Part shown: positions 37,307-48,437 of the stretch, piece by piece
Numbering within the stretch: the stretch's first letter is position 1
How the letters are laid out: each line of letters starts with the position of its first letter
Origin: Amia ocellicauda
Taxonomy: Eukaryota > Chordata > Actinopteri > Amiiformes > Amiidae
Assembly: GCF_036373705.1 (NCBI RefSeq)
Contig: NC_089866.1
Span: 22,918,001 to 22,982,000, forward strand
Reading direction: 5' to 3'
DNA length: 64,000 nt
Notes under the pieces: generated by a model
What the model was told of the DNA's origin: nothing
What the model saw: the letters and a program-made list of their open reading frames with translations, nothing else
Databases searched by the model: none
Made by a program: the position numbers and the translations under genes

Positions 37307-37312
37307 TTTATT
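37307..37312 (-). other. Polyadenylation signal of ndc80
   Basis: AATAAA on the minus strand, 84 bases after the ndc80 stop. Confidence 0.75.
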
Positions 37313-37395
37313 GAAACAAGGAAAATACAACAATGCAAAGTACTGCAAACACACACAGACTTAAATGACAGGGAATACCGCTGCTTATGGCAGAA

Positions 37396-40300
37396 TTATA
37401 AAGATTTTGCTTTTGCAATGTACGCTTCAACAGTCTCCATAAGATCCTTCAGCTCATCTTCCTGGATAGTTTCCCTATAGTCTCGGTCAACCCTACTGCT
37501 GTGCTCTTGAAGGAGTTTCTGAAATGAACGAAGATATCAGACTGAGAAATGAAGAAAGAATCTGTACTTTACGCCTCAATTAAATATTTAAATTAGCACA
37601 GGTTCTGCACACTGAAGATTAATCAGTGCTCTAATTGTGTGCAGTCTTATATTCAATAAGCTGTACAACTTCACAAGCCAGACTTTTCCCAATTATAGTT
37701 TAAAAATAAAAATTTGCAACATTAAAATGATTGACAAGCATGCAGCAGGCTCAGGATAAAATCAAAACAGTTGTGGGTGGCATGGAGTATGAGGTGAGTT
37801 TTCCTGGGAAAAAAAAAAAAAATCTAAATACATCTCAATTACACTTAAACTGGAATCAGTGTAACTTACATCCAGGATTGACAGGTGGTTGGTTGCGATG
37901 TCCAAAACATTACTCAGGTTTGTCCCCACAGTTCTGCGCTCCTCATTAGTCTCCTGTAATACTAGATGGTACCTGAAAACCAAGACCGTTGTATATTTGA
38001 AGGGATTCCTTCTCTGGTACATTTAAATTACCGTATATTAGTCTGTTCAGTGATATTGGGGTTAAATCAACATTTAAGACCAATACAGGTATAGCCCACT
38101 TTGCATGACAGCTATGCACAGATGTATTCTAGAACAAATTTATTAAATTAAACTATCATGTGAGCAAAACTGAAACACAAAACTCACCTTGCAAAGATAG
38201 TCAATGGAAGACCACCAAAAAAAAATTAAAACCCCACCCACATGTTCAGTACCACCTTTCATGGTATTCTAAATGAGAGCATTTACAGTTGAACTTACTC
38301 TTGCTGAGCTGCTTTTAACTGCTCTGCTGCCTCATCGTAGCCCTCAGTGACTTTCTTCTGCAGACGCTTCCTGTGGTCCTCCATTGACTCCAGCTCCGAG
38401 GCCCATTTCTCCTCTTCTCGCTCTGTCTCCTAAGAAACGGCAAGGTGTCAGGCTGCACAGCACCACAATGGGAACATACTTTGTTAAACAGTTAAAAAAA
38501 GTTACATGAAAGCATTCCATCTTTCGGAATCACAGAAAAAAAATATATATATACCAGTTCCAAACCCAAGTGGGAAAGAAAAGTGTTAAATATGGAAACG
38601 CACTCATTGAAATGAAACTGCAATACTTGCCTGTAACTCCTGTTCCATCTCCTCATCAACTTTTCGTATTTTCTCTTTGAGTTGCTTTATATCATTTGCT
38701 TTGTCAAATAGATTGCAGTTCACCTTAGAAGTGAAAAGGAGAAAATACATTTTAAAATCTGTGTAATCTTGACATCAGCAAACAATCTTACTCAGCATGC
38801 TTTCATTGAATGGCTCAAGTTGGTTACCTGTTCCACGGTCTCCTCCAGACTTAATTTATGGTTTGTCAGTCTTCCCAACTCCTCCTCTACTTCAGAAATC
38901 ATATTCATCAGGGGAATCTGATTTTAAAATAGACAAATCAATGGGAAATAGTCAAGATAGAAGGTAAGTATCAAAGTACCAAATTAAGCATATTTTGAAA
39001 TAAATTCCAGTTACAGAAACTTACATGAATATGAGTTTTGTTTTGACCTATTTTTGATAGTCCACACTCTGCAGAAAATTTGATTTCAAAGTCACGGCCA
39101 CAGGCATTTGAAGCTGATGAAGGAATCAGCTTTAGTTTCCGGGCAAGTCTGTGGTACTCTGCTAGTTCTGCTTCCACCTTAGAGAGAAAAAAGGGGTTGG
39201 ATTTTTATGGTTTGAAGATAAAACCGTAATTTGTGAATTGCACAGGTTTTAAAATCTAAAATTCTGCAGCCTGTAACAATGCAGATCTAAAAAAAAAAAC
39301 TATTCCTCCATCCCAGCTCAACCACAAAAGACACTTACAGATTCCTTGGCCTTTGCAAGGGCAATTTCCTCATTCCACATGTGCTGCTCGGCTTCTTCCC
39401 GGCTCTTCGTCAGGGTGGCAATCATCTGCTGTAGTTCATTTCTTTCATGATTGATTCTCTCAATGTCAGCTTGTGAAAATTTCTGATTCTCAAGGACATG
39501 CTGCAGCCTGGATTGTTCTTTTTTCAAAGTTTCCACTTGCAATTCTATGAAAATAACAAAATAACTATACTTTGTTTGGTCCACATGTTAATATAAAGCA
39601 TTCCCTCTGGGAAGTCTGAAATTAAGCTACTAGAAGAATTATAAAAATAAACAACACCATACATAGAGAAATGTAGGTTAGAACAAGATCTGAATTAAAA
39701 TTAAGTCTTTATAAGTATGTAGCCTGAAGCTGGTCAGAAACTACAGCCAGACTATCAAGTGAGTGCAGGTTACTGTCTTCAACTTAACAAAACCAATTAC
39801 CTGCCCCTTCCAACTCCTCAGATACAGACGCCACTTTTTGCTCCAAGTTGGTTTTAAAGATCTCCAGATTATTACGATAACTCTGAATTTTCTGCAGATC
39901 TGTCTGCAACTTTAATTTTTCAGATCTTTTTGCCATAAGTCTGTCCTGTTAAAAACAACAACAATAATTAGCACACAGAAGAACCACCATATATTTTCCT
40001 TAGAGTTTGGCTGTATGGGTAACCATATAATGTACAGTGCAATTTTATATTAATACAAACCTGTTGGCTCTCTTTTTCCAGTCTTTCGACCTCTTCACAC
40101 AGAATCCTGTGTTTTTCAGACACTGCTTCCAAGTGGCTTTCATCCACATTGTAAATCTTTTCTGTTAAAACAAAAATTGAATACATCAAAACTGTACAAT
40201 TAAAGTCTTAAATATGGTTGGAATGGAGACTAAGTGGAATTTGTTTGAAACACCTGTCAGTTTTCTAACCTACCACCTCTAGACTACCCAAAGTATTGTG

Positions 40301-42847
40301 TAAAGAATTTAAAATAATATGCTTTAAAAACTCGTACTTATTTTCTGACGATATTCCTCATCTTCCTCTTCAAACGTGTCGGCGCCTTGCATGAACCGGT
40401 CATATGTCTTCGCTGTGTACTCCATGAACATCTGGAGAAGACAAACATCCACCTTCTCATTAGACGAATCCTGCATGATTTTACAGAGGCGCTTGGGGGG
40501 ACTTGTGAAGGGGGACATTTCTATCATTGACCAGGTTTAGAATAGTGTGCATCAAGCACAACCCATTTTCACTAAGTGGTTGACTTCCACTTCACTTATT
40601 TTCACTTTTGAAAATCAAAGGGAATAAAAGCACACTACCTTATTAAATTCAACTCCATCCTCAATGTCCACACTACCTTCAGAAAAACCACCAAACAGCA
40701 AATCTTGCTTCTTCATGTTATTAAAGAGCTAGGGAAAAAGAGAACAGAAATCACATTCTAGTTAACAATGTATTGAAACAGCTTATAGAAAAGGCCAAGC
40801 TTCAAGTCCAGCCAGCAAAGACTCAAATTCACTGATGCACAAAAATACAAATACAAACTCCACAAGGAATGTCTTCTGCCTTTTTTTTCCCCTCTCCTTG
40901 AAAACAGTTACATTTCCCAAGCATCTGTACCATACCCTGACATACCTTTACATTGTCTATTAACCAGATCAGTGACCCCAGTATTTGTGGCCAAGTGTGT
41001 GGTGCTCCAACGGAGTACATTGAGCTTTTAGAGAGAGCAAATGGATATCTGGAATAGGAGAAAAAGCAACGTAATGCACGTAAGAGTCAGAAGATATATT
41101 TAGATATTGTATACAATTGCACATGACCATAATAGTGATTGATTACATGTTCAAGAGCCTGTATTAGTTACCCCAAATCTCGAAGAACTCGGGGAACCTC
41201 TTCTTCAATTTTGGACGTGGGCATCTGGAAAGTCGGATCCAAGAAGCTGTAGATGAAGGCGAAGATCTTCAGGAACTCCTTGGTGGATGGAGACTGAAGG
41301 GACTTGATCGTCACAGAGTTGGGGAAACCATTCTCTGACAAAAACTGAAAACGGGGGGAGATGTAGGTATTGCAATTCTCTCCTCCCTTCCCACATGTAC
41401 AACACTTAATATGGCTAATTTATTTGCTTTACCTCCCAAAGCTGCTTTATGCACTGCTGGACAAAGGCCTTGTCATGCAGAGGACGAGGGTCCTTCATTT
41501 TCTCTGCGCCTCCAAAAGCGCCAAAAGTGCTGTTACGGGACATACCTGCACCGCTTGTCCTGAAACACAGGATACAAATTTTGAGCTTTGACATCAGCAT
41601 GTCAGTAGGGCCAATGCACAGATGTATATTGGGATTATAAACCCTTAAAAAATGGATAACTCATGCATTTTTAAAGTTACCTTGTTCCAAAAAAACTAGT
41701 TCTTCTCTCAGATGTTCCTGACTGCGGTTTTGGCATACTGAGCTTCCCAAAACCAGGGCGATCCTTACTGCTCAAGAAAAAAACAGGTAAATATTCCAAA
41801 TTAAAGACTGTACTTAAATATATACACACACTGAACACAAATATAAATGGATGCAACAATTTCAATTATTTTACATTTACAGTTAACGTAACGAAATCAA
41901 TTTAAATTAATTTGGTCCAAATCTATGGATTTCAAGTCTCAGGTTTTGAGGGAGCGTGTGATTGGCTGCTGACTGCAGGAATGTCCACCAGAGCTGTAGT
42001 CGGGTCCAGACCCTGGTCAGGACGGGGAGCCGCAGAAGAGCTGCCCTGAGACGCTTTCTGACAGTGTGTGCAGAAATTGTTTTGGTTGTGCAAACCCACA
42101 GTTTCATCAGCTGTCTGGGTGGCTGGTCTCAGACAATCCCACAGGTGAAGAAACAAGATGTAACCAGGTCATTCCAGGACCTCCACATGTGGTCTGTGGT
42201 TCAGGCTGGTTTGACATACTGACAAATTCCCTAAAATGACGTTGATGTGACTTATAGTAATACTATATATATTATAGTATATAATATAGTATAATAATAA
42301 TAATAATAATATTAGAGAATTATTAACTTCTCTGGCAGCAGCTCTGGTAGAAATCCCTGCAGTCAGCATGCCAATTGCACATTCGCTCAAAACTTGAGAC
42401 ATCTGTGGCATTGTGTTGTGTGACAAAACTGCACATTTTACAGCGGCCTTTTATTGTCCCCAGCACAAGGTGCACCTGTGTAATGATGATAATAGGGTTA
42501 AATCAGCTTCTTGATATGCAACACCTGTCAGGTTTAACAAATGAATCAAAGCCAAATTGCAAAATAAAAGGGTTGTTGTTCATTACAAAGCTGGAGAATA
42601 ATTCTGTATTCAATTGAAACGTACATTATGCATGTATGAATGAAATTGTGTTAATGTGTTTTATGTGCAAAATACTTGAATTGATTGACAACATGTCAGG
42701 GATTACACTATATGATTAAGTTACATCAAATGCATGCGCCTCCTTTGGGAAATGCCACTACCTTTTTGGGGTTTCCAGGTTCATCCGGGCATTGTCAGCT
42801 ACCCTGAGCGGCAGCAGCGACTGCCGGCTGCTCGATGCGCGACTCAT
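37396..42847 (-). CDS. ndc80: NDC80 (Hec1) kinetochore protein, complete (634 aa)
   Basis: Sixteen coding exons join in frame, in gene order: 42762-42847, 41681-41767, 41433-41559, 41172-41344, 40946-41048, 40639-40728, 40338-40431, 40061-40161, 39801-39945, 39339-39544, 39025-39177, 38828-38917, 38631-38723, 38299-38429, 37870-37972, 37396-37518. The basic N-terminal tail ([22 protein letters not shown]) bears Ser/Thr next to Arg, like Aurora B sites. A calponin-homology domain follows at about 75-195 ([35 protein letters not shown]), then a long coiled coil ([27 protein letters not shown]). Human NDC80 is 642 aa. It is the microtubule-binding arm of the outer-kinetochore Ndc80 complex. Intron 13 uses a GC donor (38629-38630). 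Confidence 0.97.
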
Positions 42848-43375
42848 CTTCCTGCGCCTCAAACACACGCTGACAAAAGCAGGACAAATAAACAGACAGG
42901 TCGCCTTTTAAACCGCATTCATCCAGACACCCGCCTCACAGAAATAAACACTTCACAAAATAAATAGCCTCATTTATGTGGCAGGAATATTGCCCATTAA
43001 TGCTATATAATTCACTGTATATTTTACCTTATGCACTTCTGTAATTATGAAACTAACTGTATTATGCTTGATTTGTAAGGCGGGACAGACTTGTGTACAG
43101 TATCTTTGCACGTTTGTATTGCTATTTTATCCTGCAAAACGCCGTCTGCTAATAATAACAATAATAATGTTACTGTAACGTGAAGGCTTGAAAAGTAAAT
43201 GAGAAATTCATCCGCCTCATCAGGGTGTCGCCACCCGCTCACGGTCAGTAAGAACATTAGATGTCCTACATCTCTTGATCAGAAACCAAATCACAAACAT
43301 AATAATAATAATAAAACACAATCTCTTACCTCTGTCACAAAACTAGACAACAAGCTTTTCTTTGCTATTCCCGTC
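42848..43375 (-). other. ndc80 5' UTR: noncoding exon 1 and intron 1
   Basis: A noncoding exon ends at 43330 with GACAGAG|GTAAGAG. The next exon starts at 42869 after gcttttgtcag and reaches the ATG at 42847 within 23 bases. The transcription start is inferred just below 43380. The intron holds AATA repeats (43300-43312) and nothing coding. Confidence 0.65.
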
Positions 43376-43381
43376 CGCAAA

Positions 43382-43470
43382 TTTAAACATCCCGCCAACA
43401 AACTGCAACGGACGGTACACAACTGACGTCAGCGGATATGGGGCGACGTAAATGTGACGCTGATGACGTC
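43382..43470 (-). promoter_or_regulatory. ndc80 promoter with CDE/CHR-like module and CRE sites
   Basis: On the minus strand GGCGG-GATG-TTTAAA (43396 to 43382) has the CDE, 4-base spacer and CHR layout of late cell-cycle promoters, and TTGGCGGG is also E2F-like. Upstream are a perfect CRE TGACGTCA (43424-43431) and a TGACGTC (43464-43470). The module lies about 50 bases before the first donor, near the inferred start site. Repression in G1 by DREAM/MuvB and G2/M activation is inferred from promoter class. No CCAAT box was seen. Confidence 0.65.
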
Positions 43471-43475
43471 GACAG

Positions 43476-45297
43476 AGCGCACGGATGGGGCTGTGGAGAG
43501 GAGTGGAGCTGGCGGTGTTCAAGCGGCGACTCGGTGTTTGTTTAAACGCAAGGATACACCTGACGTTATTTTGTTTAAGCATATGCCAAAAATCCTCTAT
43601 CTAAACAAGATAGTCACATAGATATAGCATGTGTGAATACCAGGAAGTAATTCCACATTTATTTTTGCAGACAATACAGATGGTGTGCAATACTTATCTT
43701 CAAATATCTCGTCTGAACATAGTCTTGTTCAAGGTTGTACATCTGTGCTGTTAATGTATTTCTAGATATGTCGGATTTTTTTTTTTTTTGGATGCTTGGA
43801 GGAGGTTTGGTTGACCAATTCATTGGCTTCCTTTTAAATTCTAACCAGAAAACAGTAAAACAGGGGAGAAGCTTTTTTTTTTTTTTTTTAATTGCAAAAA
43901 TGCATTAAAGTTTAGACAAAACATAGCAGTCAAGAAAACCACAGAACAAAAACATAATTTACTTTTTATGGGAACAATAAATACTTCACAACATATTTCC
44001 ATCTGTGATCTGTAACTTGGAAACTGGTATTGAACATTAAAAAACAAATCACACATTCTGTCATGGATTAACTGCTCAGTCTCTCAATATTTTGTAATGT
44101 AAATAGCATTACCTACATGCTTACTGGATTCATATTTCAAAATCCCAGAGTCTACATTTGGACACCTTAAAGCACTGTTTAGATTAAAGCTTTCCTATCT
44201 TATTTTATACATTTTATTTATGTGTTTTCTTGGGTAAATGTATCTTCTCAATAATAATAATAATACATTATGCCACATTTATAGGGATTGAAATAGGTGT
44301 TGTATTGGAATGGACTTGGGTCAGATTAGGGGTATATAAAATTAATTAATTAATTAGGGATTTTAAATTTAAATTTTATAACAATATTTATATTCCTGTT
44401 TGTGTTGCAATTATGTTATTAAACAACCATGCCAACAAAACAAACAGCAATCCACAATACAAAATAATCAAATACACTATGGACATGATAGGGAGATATG
44501 TACTCCCTCAATAGATAGGCAGACAAAGAATACTCGGGTCCTGATTTAACTCAAATATAATACCAAATAGTTTATTCAGCTACAATGACGTGCTCCAGAG
44601 ATGGCCAGTGGGGACGACACATCTAAAGTTTTTCTAAAGAACATACTATCATATACAAGAGAGACTCCCTTTGATTTCTGGCAACTACATGACATCAATG
44701 AGGTGCCCCAAACTTTATCACACACTTCTCCTTTGTCTTCTGTTCTCTCTGTGGCCTTGGATGAATTCCTTTGTTTCTAAAAATCTGCTACACAGAACTA
44801 CTGCACCTGACCTCTCCGGAGCAATACGCAAAGCTTAAATTCATACATGGGTTACACAATCTTGCTGCAACAATGAATTTAATATATTCGGCATCTGGAC
44901 AGGGCACTGGCACATCAGTCCTTCCATCCACCCTCCCACAGCCAACCTGCATCCATTGCTAACCTCCCCCCTCATCTCTCTGTGGTCTGGACAGCATGTG
45001 AGCTCCAGCCTACAAATGGGACGACTGACTATAAAGCTGAAGAAAGCGAGGCACCAAGCAAAGTCTGACAAAACCAAAAAAGAGAAATATCTTGTAAATC
45101 TTTGAAATAGTGACCCCACCAGCTGTATGGGTCGCTAGAGGACGCTATGGTGACTAAAGATGCTCTTGACGCAGGCGCCTGTGATTGGAGGGCGGAGACA
45201 ACAGAGCAGTCTGCCCCGCCACTGTAGGAGATACCCGGATGTCCTCTGCAGCAGCCTGAACGTGTCTCTCATCCTCTGCCTCTCCAAAGAAGCCAAG
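43476..45297. other. Intergenic DNA between divergent ndc80 and mif
   Basis: Holds one copy of a 231-bp dispersed repeat (44349-44604), poly-T/A runs (43777-43790, 43873-43890) and, at 45130-45297, a GC-richer stretch that should contain the mif promoter and 5' UTR. No TATA box stands out. Confidence 0.5.
44349..44604. repeat. 231-bp dispersed repeat, copy 1
   Basis: From ttttataacaatattta to ctccagagatgg (44374-44604) it matches 46422-46652 base for base in length, with only a few changes. A shared attaattaggga precedes each. Confidence 0.9.
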
Positions 45298-47947
45298 ATG
45301 CCGATGTTCGTGGTCAATACCAATGTGGACAAAGACGCCGTCCCTGACGCTTTTCTGTCAGAGGCCACCAAGGACTTGGCTAAAGCAATGGGGAAACCTG
45401 CACAGGTGGGGTGCATCGTGCTGTTCAAGTTCAATTACTATTTTTTCGTATAATAAATATATAATATAGGCTGCAGTTACTCGCAAAGACGAACCGATGC
45501 GGAGTATAACGCGCCTGCATGCGTGGATGCACTTTGTGAGCATCGATGCGGTTACATTGCATAGCATTAACTCGAATAATTTGGCTTTGGTGAGGACAAA
45601 TCGCTGTTGGTGTGAGTTTACGAGGCCTTTGTGAATAATAAAAGACCTTGGGTACAGGGCTGCATTGACGAGCTGTGCGCAGTATACTTGGTGAAAACTT
45701 AACGGTGCCGACTGCCGGCTGGTTACATAATCCACACAGAAGAGTGGTCGGGTTCGTTCTGCGCGGCTCCGCCAATAGGATCGCTGGGATTCTGCAGATC
45801 TGCGCAGAACTGCGGACATCTGGGCTGTGAGAACGCGACCATAGGATCTGCGGTTTGCCGAGTGACTGCTAAAAATACATCTCAATCAAAACGACACAAA
45901 AATCTGGTGCTGCCAAACAATAGACTGCAGTTTAATTCAGACCTTGTCACGTTAATCAGTTGCACTATTGTTCTGGTAATCTAGAGGCCTTTTCCCGACT
46001 ATGTGGAAATGAAGTGCCATTAGTTAGCTTTGGCGGTACACGCCTCACCACTTCCTTTCCAGCTAAAACAGATTTACCCATTTTTTTTGTCTCGATTTTT
46101 CTAGAAATGTATAATTGAACTAGAAATCCCAGCAAGCAAAGTTCATCAATAAGGGGACCATTTCAATGCAAATACTTCGATTTATACAATTGTTGCATAC
46201 ATTTTTCCCCCCATATATTACTACAAATATTCCCCCGTGCCCCTACTAATAAATAGTAAATGCTTACAGTTTAATGCTTGTGAAGATCTAAATAGAAAAA
46301 CAAAAACAAAAATTAGAAATGTTTGGTGAAGATCTAAATAAATGCCCAAAGTCTGGTTTGTTTAATGCATATACATTGCTAAGTGCCAAGGGTGCCACTG
46401 ATTAATTAGGGATGTAAAACGTTTTATAACAATATTTATATTAATGTTTTTGTTGCAATTATGTTATTAAACAACCATGCCAACAAAACAAACAGCAATC
46501 CACAATACAAAATAATCAAATACACTATGGACATGGTAGGGAGATATGTACTCCCTCAATAGATAGGCAGACAAAGAATACTCGGGTCCTGATTTAACTC
46601 AAATATAATACCAAATAGTTTTTTCAGCTACAATGATGTGCTCCAGAGATGGTTTTTATGTCCACTTATATTCTAATTGTGGAAATCAATCAAGAAGTCT
46701 GGGTGCTAATCAACAGACTCATTCATATTTCCAACCAGTTACAGCTTTGACAAACTATGCACATCAAAATGGTGAAAAGAATAGTATTTGATGTCCTTAA
46801 AAGGCATAGATACAGTGGTACAGAAGTTTTTAATGTGTTTGCTTGTCTTCTGCAGTACATTGCAGTGCAGGTCAACGCTGATCAGATAATGATGTTTGGT
46901 GGAAAGCCAGACCCTTGTGCTCTGTGCTCCCTGCACAGTATTGGGAAGATCAGTGGATCGCAGAACAAGCAGTATTCCCAGCTGCTGTCTGGACTCCTCA
47001 AAAAGCACATGGGCATCCAGGCAGACAGGTACAGTACAGCTATAGGAGATGCATTGTGTACCAAACAAGGTATGCTGCATCATCTAAGGTATTGGGACAT
47101 GTCTACCTCTGCTAACTATGTTATAATACTTTATGTAGAGGTTTGGGTTTAAAAAGGCACGAGTACAACTAGTATACATGATGGTATTTTGGACATGGAA
47201 ATTTATGTTGACTTGCCAGTATGTGTAGACTTCAAATCAAGGGGTGTGTGTAACTGGCCAGGAAACATTACATTGGAAACATTTCAGCGCCAGAGTCCTG
47301 ATCTCAATCCCATTCACTGGTATTGCAAATCTGTTCGATACTTTGGAGACCAGCTGTATTTGTGGCCAGTGATTTAAGAGGTTCACATTATATTTTAAAC
47401 AGCACTGATCTTTGATGGAGCATTATATGTTAACTGGTTTAATATCAAAGCTAAAGTCACACTTAAGGAAGGATGGTGTGGTTTATACTGCTTGTATCTA
47501 CATCTACTAAATGGGTCACTTTCAAATTCATAGGAAAGCAGTTGCCCACATTTTTTAACACATCCAACTTTTTTTTTTTCTTGCCTCACTATGAATTTAA
47601 TATTGTAGGTTGTTTAGGAGAGTTCCAGAAAGCTTAATTCATAGCTCATTGGGAGGGGATGTACTTTTTTTTTTTTTTTTTTTTTACTAATTATACACAT
47701 TCTGGAGCTGAAGTATAGGTTGTTAAAGACAAAAAATAATTGGGTTTGTACATTAAAAGTGCGACACCTCTTCTGGATAGGGTATACTGCATACACTTGC
47801 ACTACAGGAGTGGGTAGCACTACAATCTTGACTATAATAACTCTGCTGGCACTTACACCCATCTTCTGTCATCTTTTCAGGATCTATATTAACTTTGTTG
47901 ACATGGAAGCAGAGAACGTGGGCTGGAACAACTCAACCTTTGGCTGA
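45298..47947 (+). CDS. mif: Macrophage migration inhibitory factor, complete (115 aa)
   Basis: Three exons, 45298-45405, 46856-47028 and 47881-47947 (108, 173 and 67 nt), give 115 aa, the family length. The start [10 protein letters not shown] leaves Pro2 as the N-terminal catalytic base of the tautomerase after Met removal. Lys33, Ile65, Tyr96 and Asn98 of the active-site area are kept. The redox motif CALC is at 57-60, and the end reads VGWNNSTFG. The protein is a homotrimeric cytokine with keto-enol tautomerase activity, secreted without a signal peptide; none is seen. MIF rather than D-dopachrome tautomerase is supported by CALC and by the C-terminus. Intron 1 is 1.45 kb and holds a dispersed repeat. 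Confidence 0.98.
46402..46652. repeat. 231-bp dispersed repeat, copy 2 (mif intron 1)
   Basis: Direct repeat of 44349-44604. The two copies bracket mif exon 1. Confidence 0.9.
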
Positions 47948-48089
47948 AGGACCAATACACAGGATTCCTCCACAGGCCCTGTAGTATTACCCCGCCTGTA
48001 ATGCTTACTACCCTGTAACAATCTTAGAGTAACAATCCTTCCTCTAGGATTAACACTGTTGAAGTGACCAGTTTACTTGCTCAAGCACT

Positions 48090-48095
48090 AATAAA
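48090..48095 (+). other. Polyadenylation signal of mif
   Basis: AATAAA 143 bases after the stop codon. Confidence 0.75.
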
Positions 48096-48293
48096 AAACA
48101 AAAACACACTGGATTCTTGTCAGTTCTTTCTATACAGAACCCTTTAGATAGATTATACAGGACTTCATAGACAAGCCCTCCTGCACTATCCCCAAAAAAG
48201 CAGACCAGCGTGTTGACCGAGAATTGTCAATTCAGTTTATGCTCTCGCTTCAAGGAAACTACCTGCAGACTCTGCATCGTTAAAATTGTTACA

Positions 48294-48299
48294 TTTATT
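48294..48299 (-). other. Polyadenylation signal of cenpe
   Basis: Minus-strand AATAAA about 140 bases after the stop. Another AATAAA overlaps the stop codon itself (48437-48442) and is less likely to be used. Confidence 0.65.
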
Positions 48300-48437
48300 G
48301 AACATTTAAAAGATAACAAATGGACACTTAAGATACTCGAGATAGTCACTCTCAGTTATCTAGTCTATACAATGGACAAAAAGTGCAAAATGCACACGTG
48401 CTAAATGCTTTTAAAATACTTTACATTTATAATACAT

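Noticed and set aside
45358-45885. 175-codon minus-strand open frame over mif exon 1 and intron 1
   Set aside because: Antisense to mif, no recognisable domain, no splice or promoter support.
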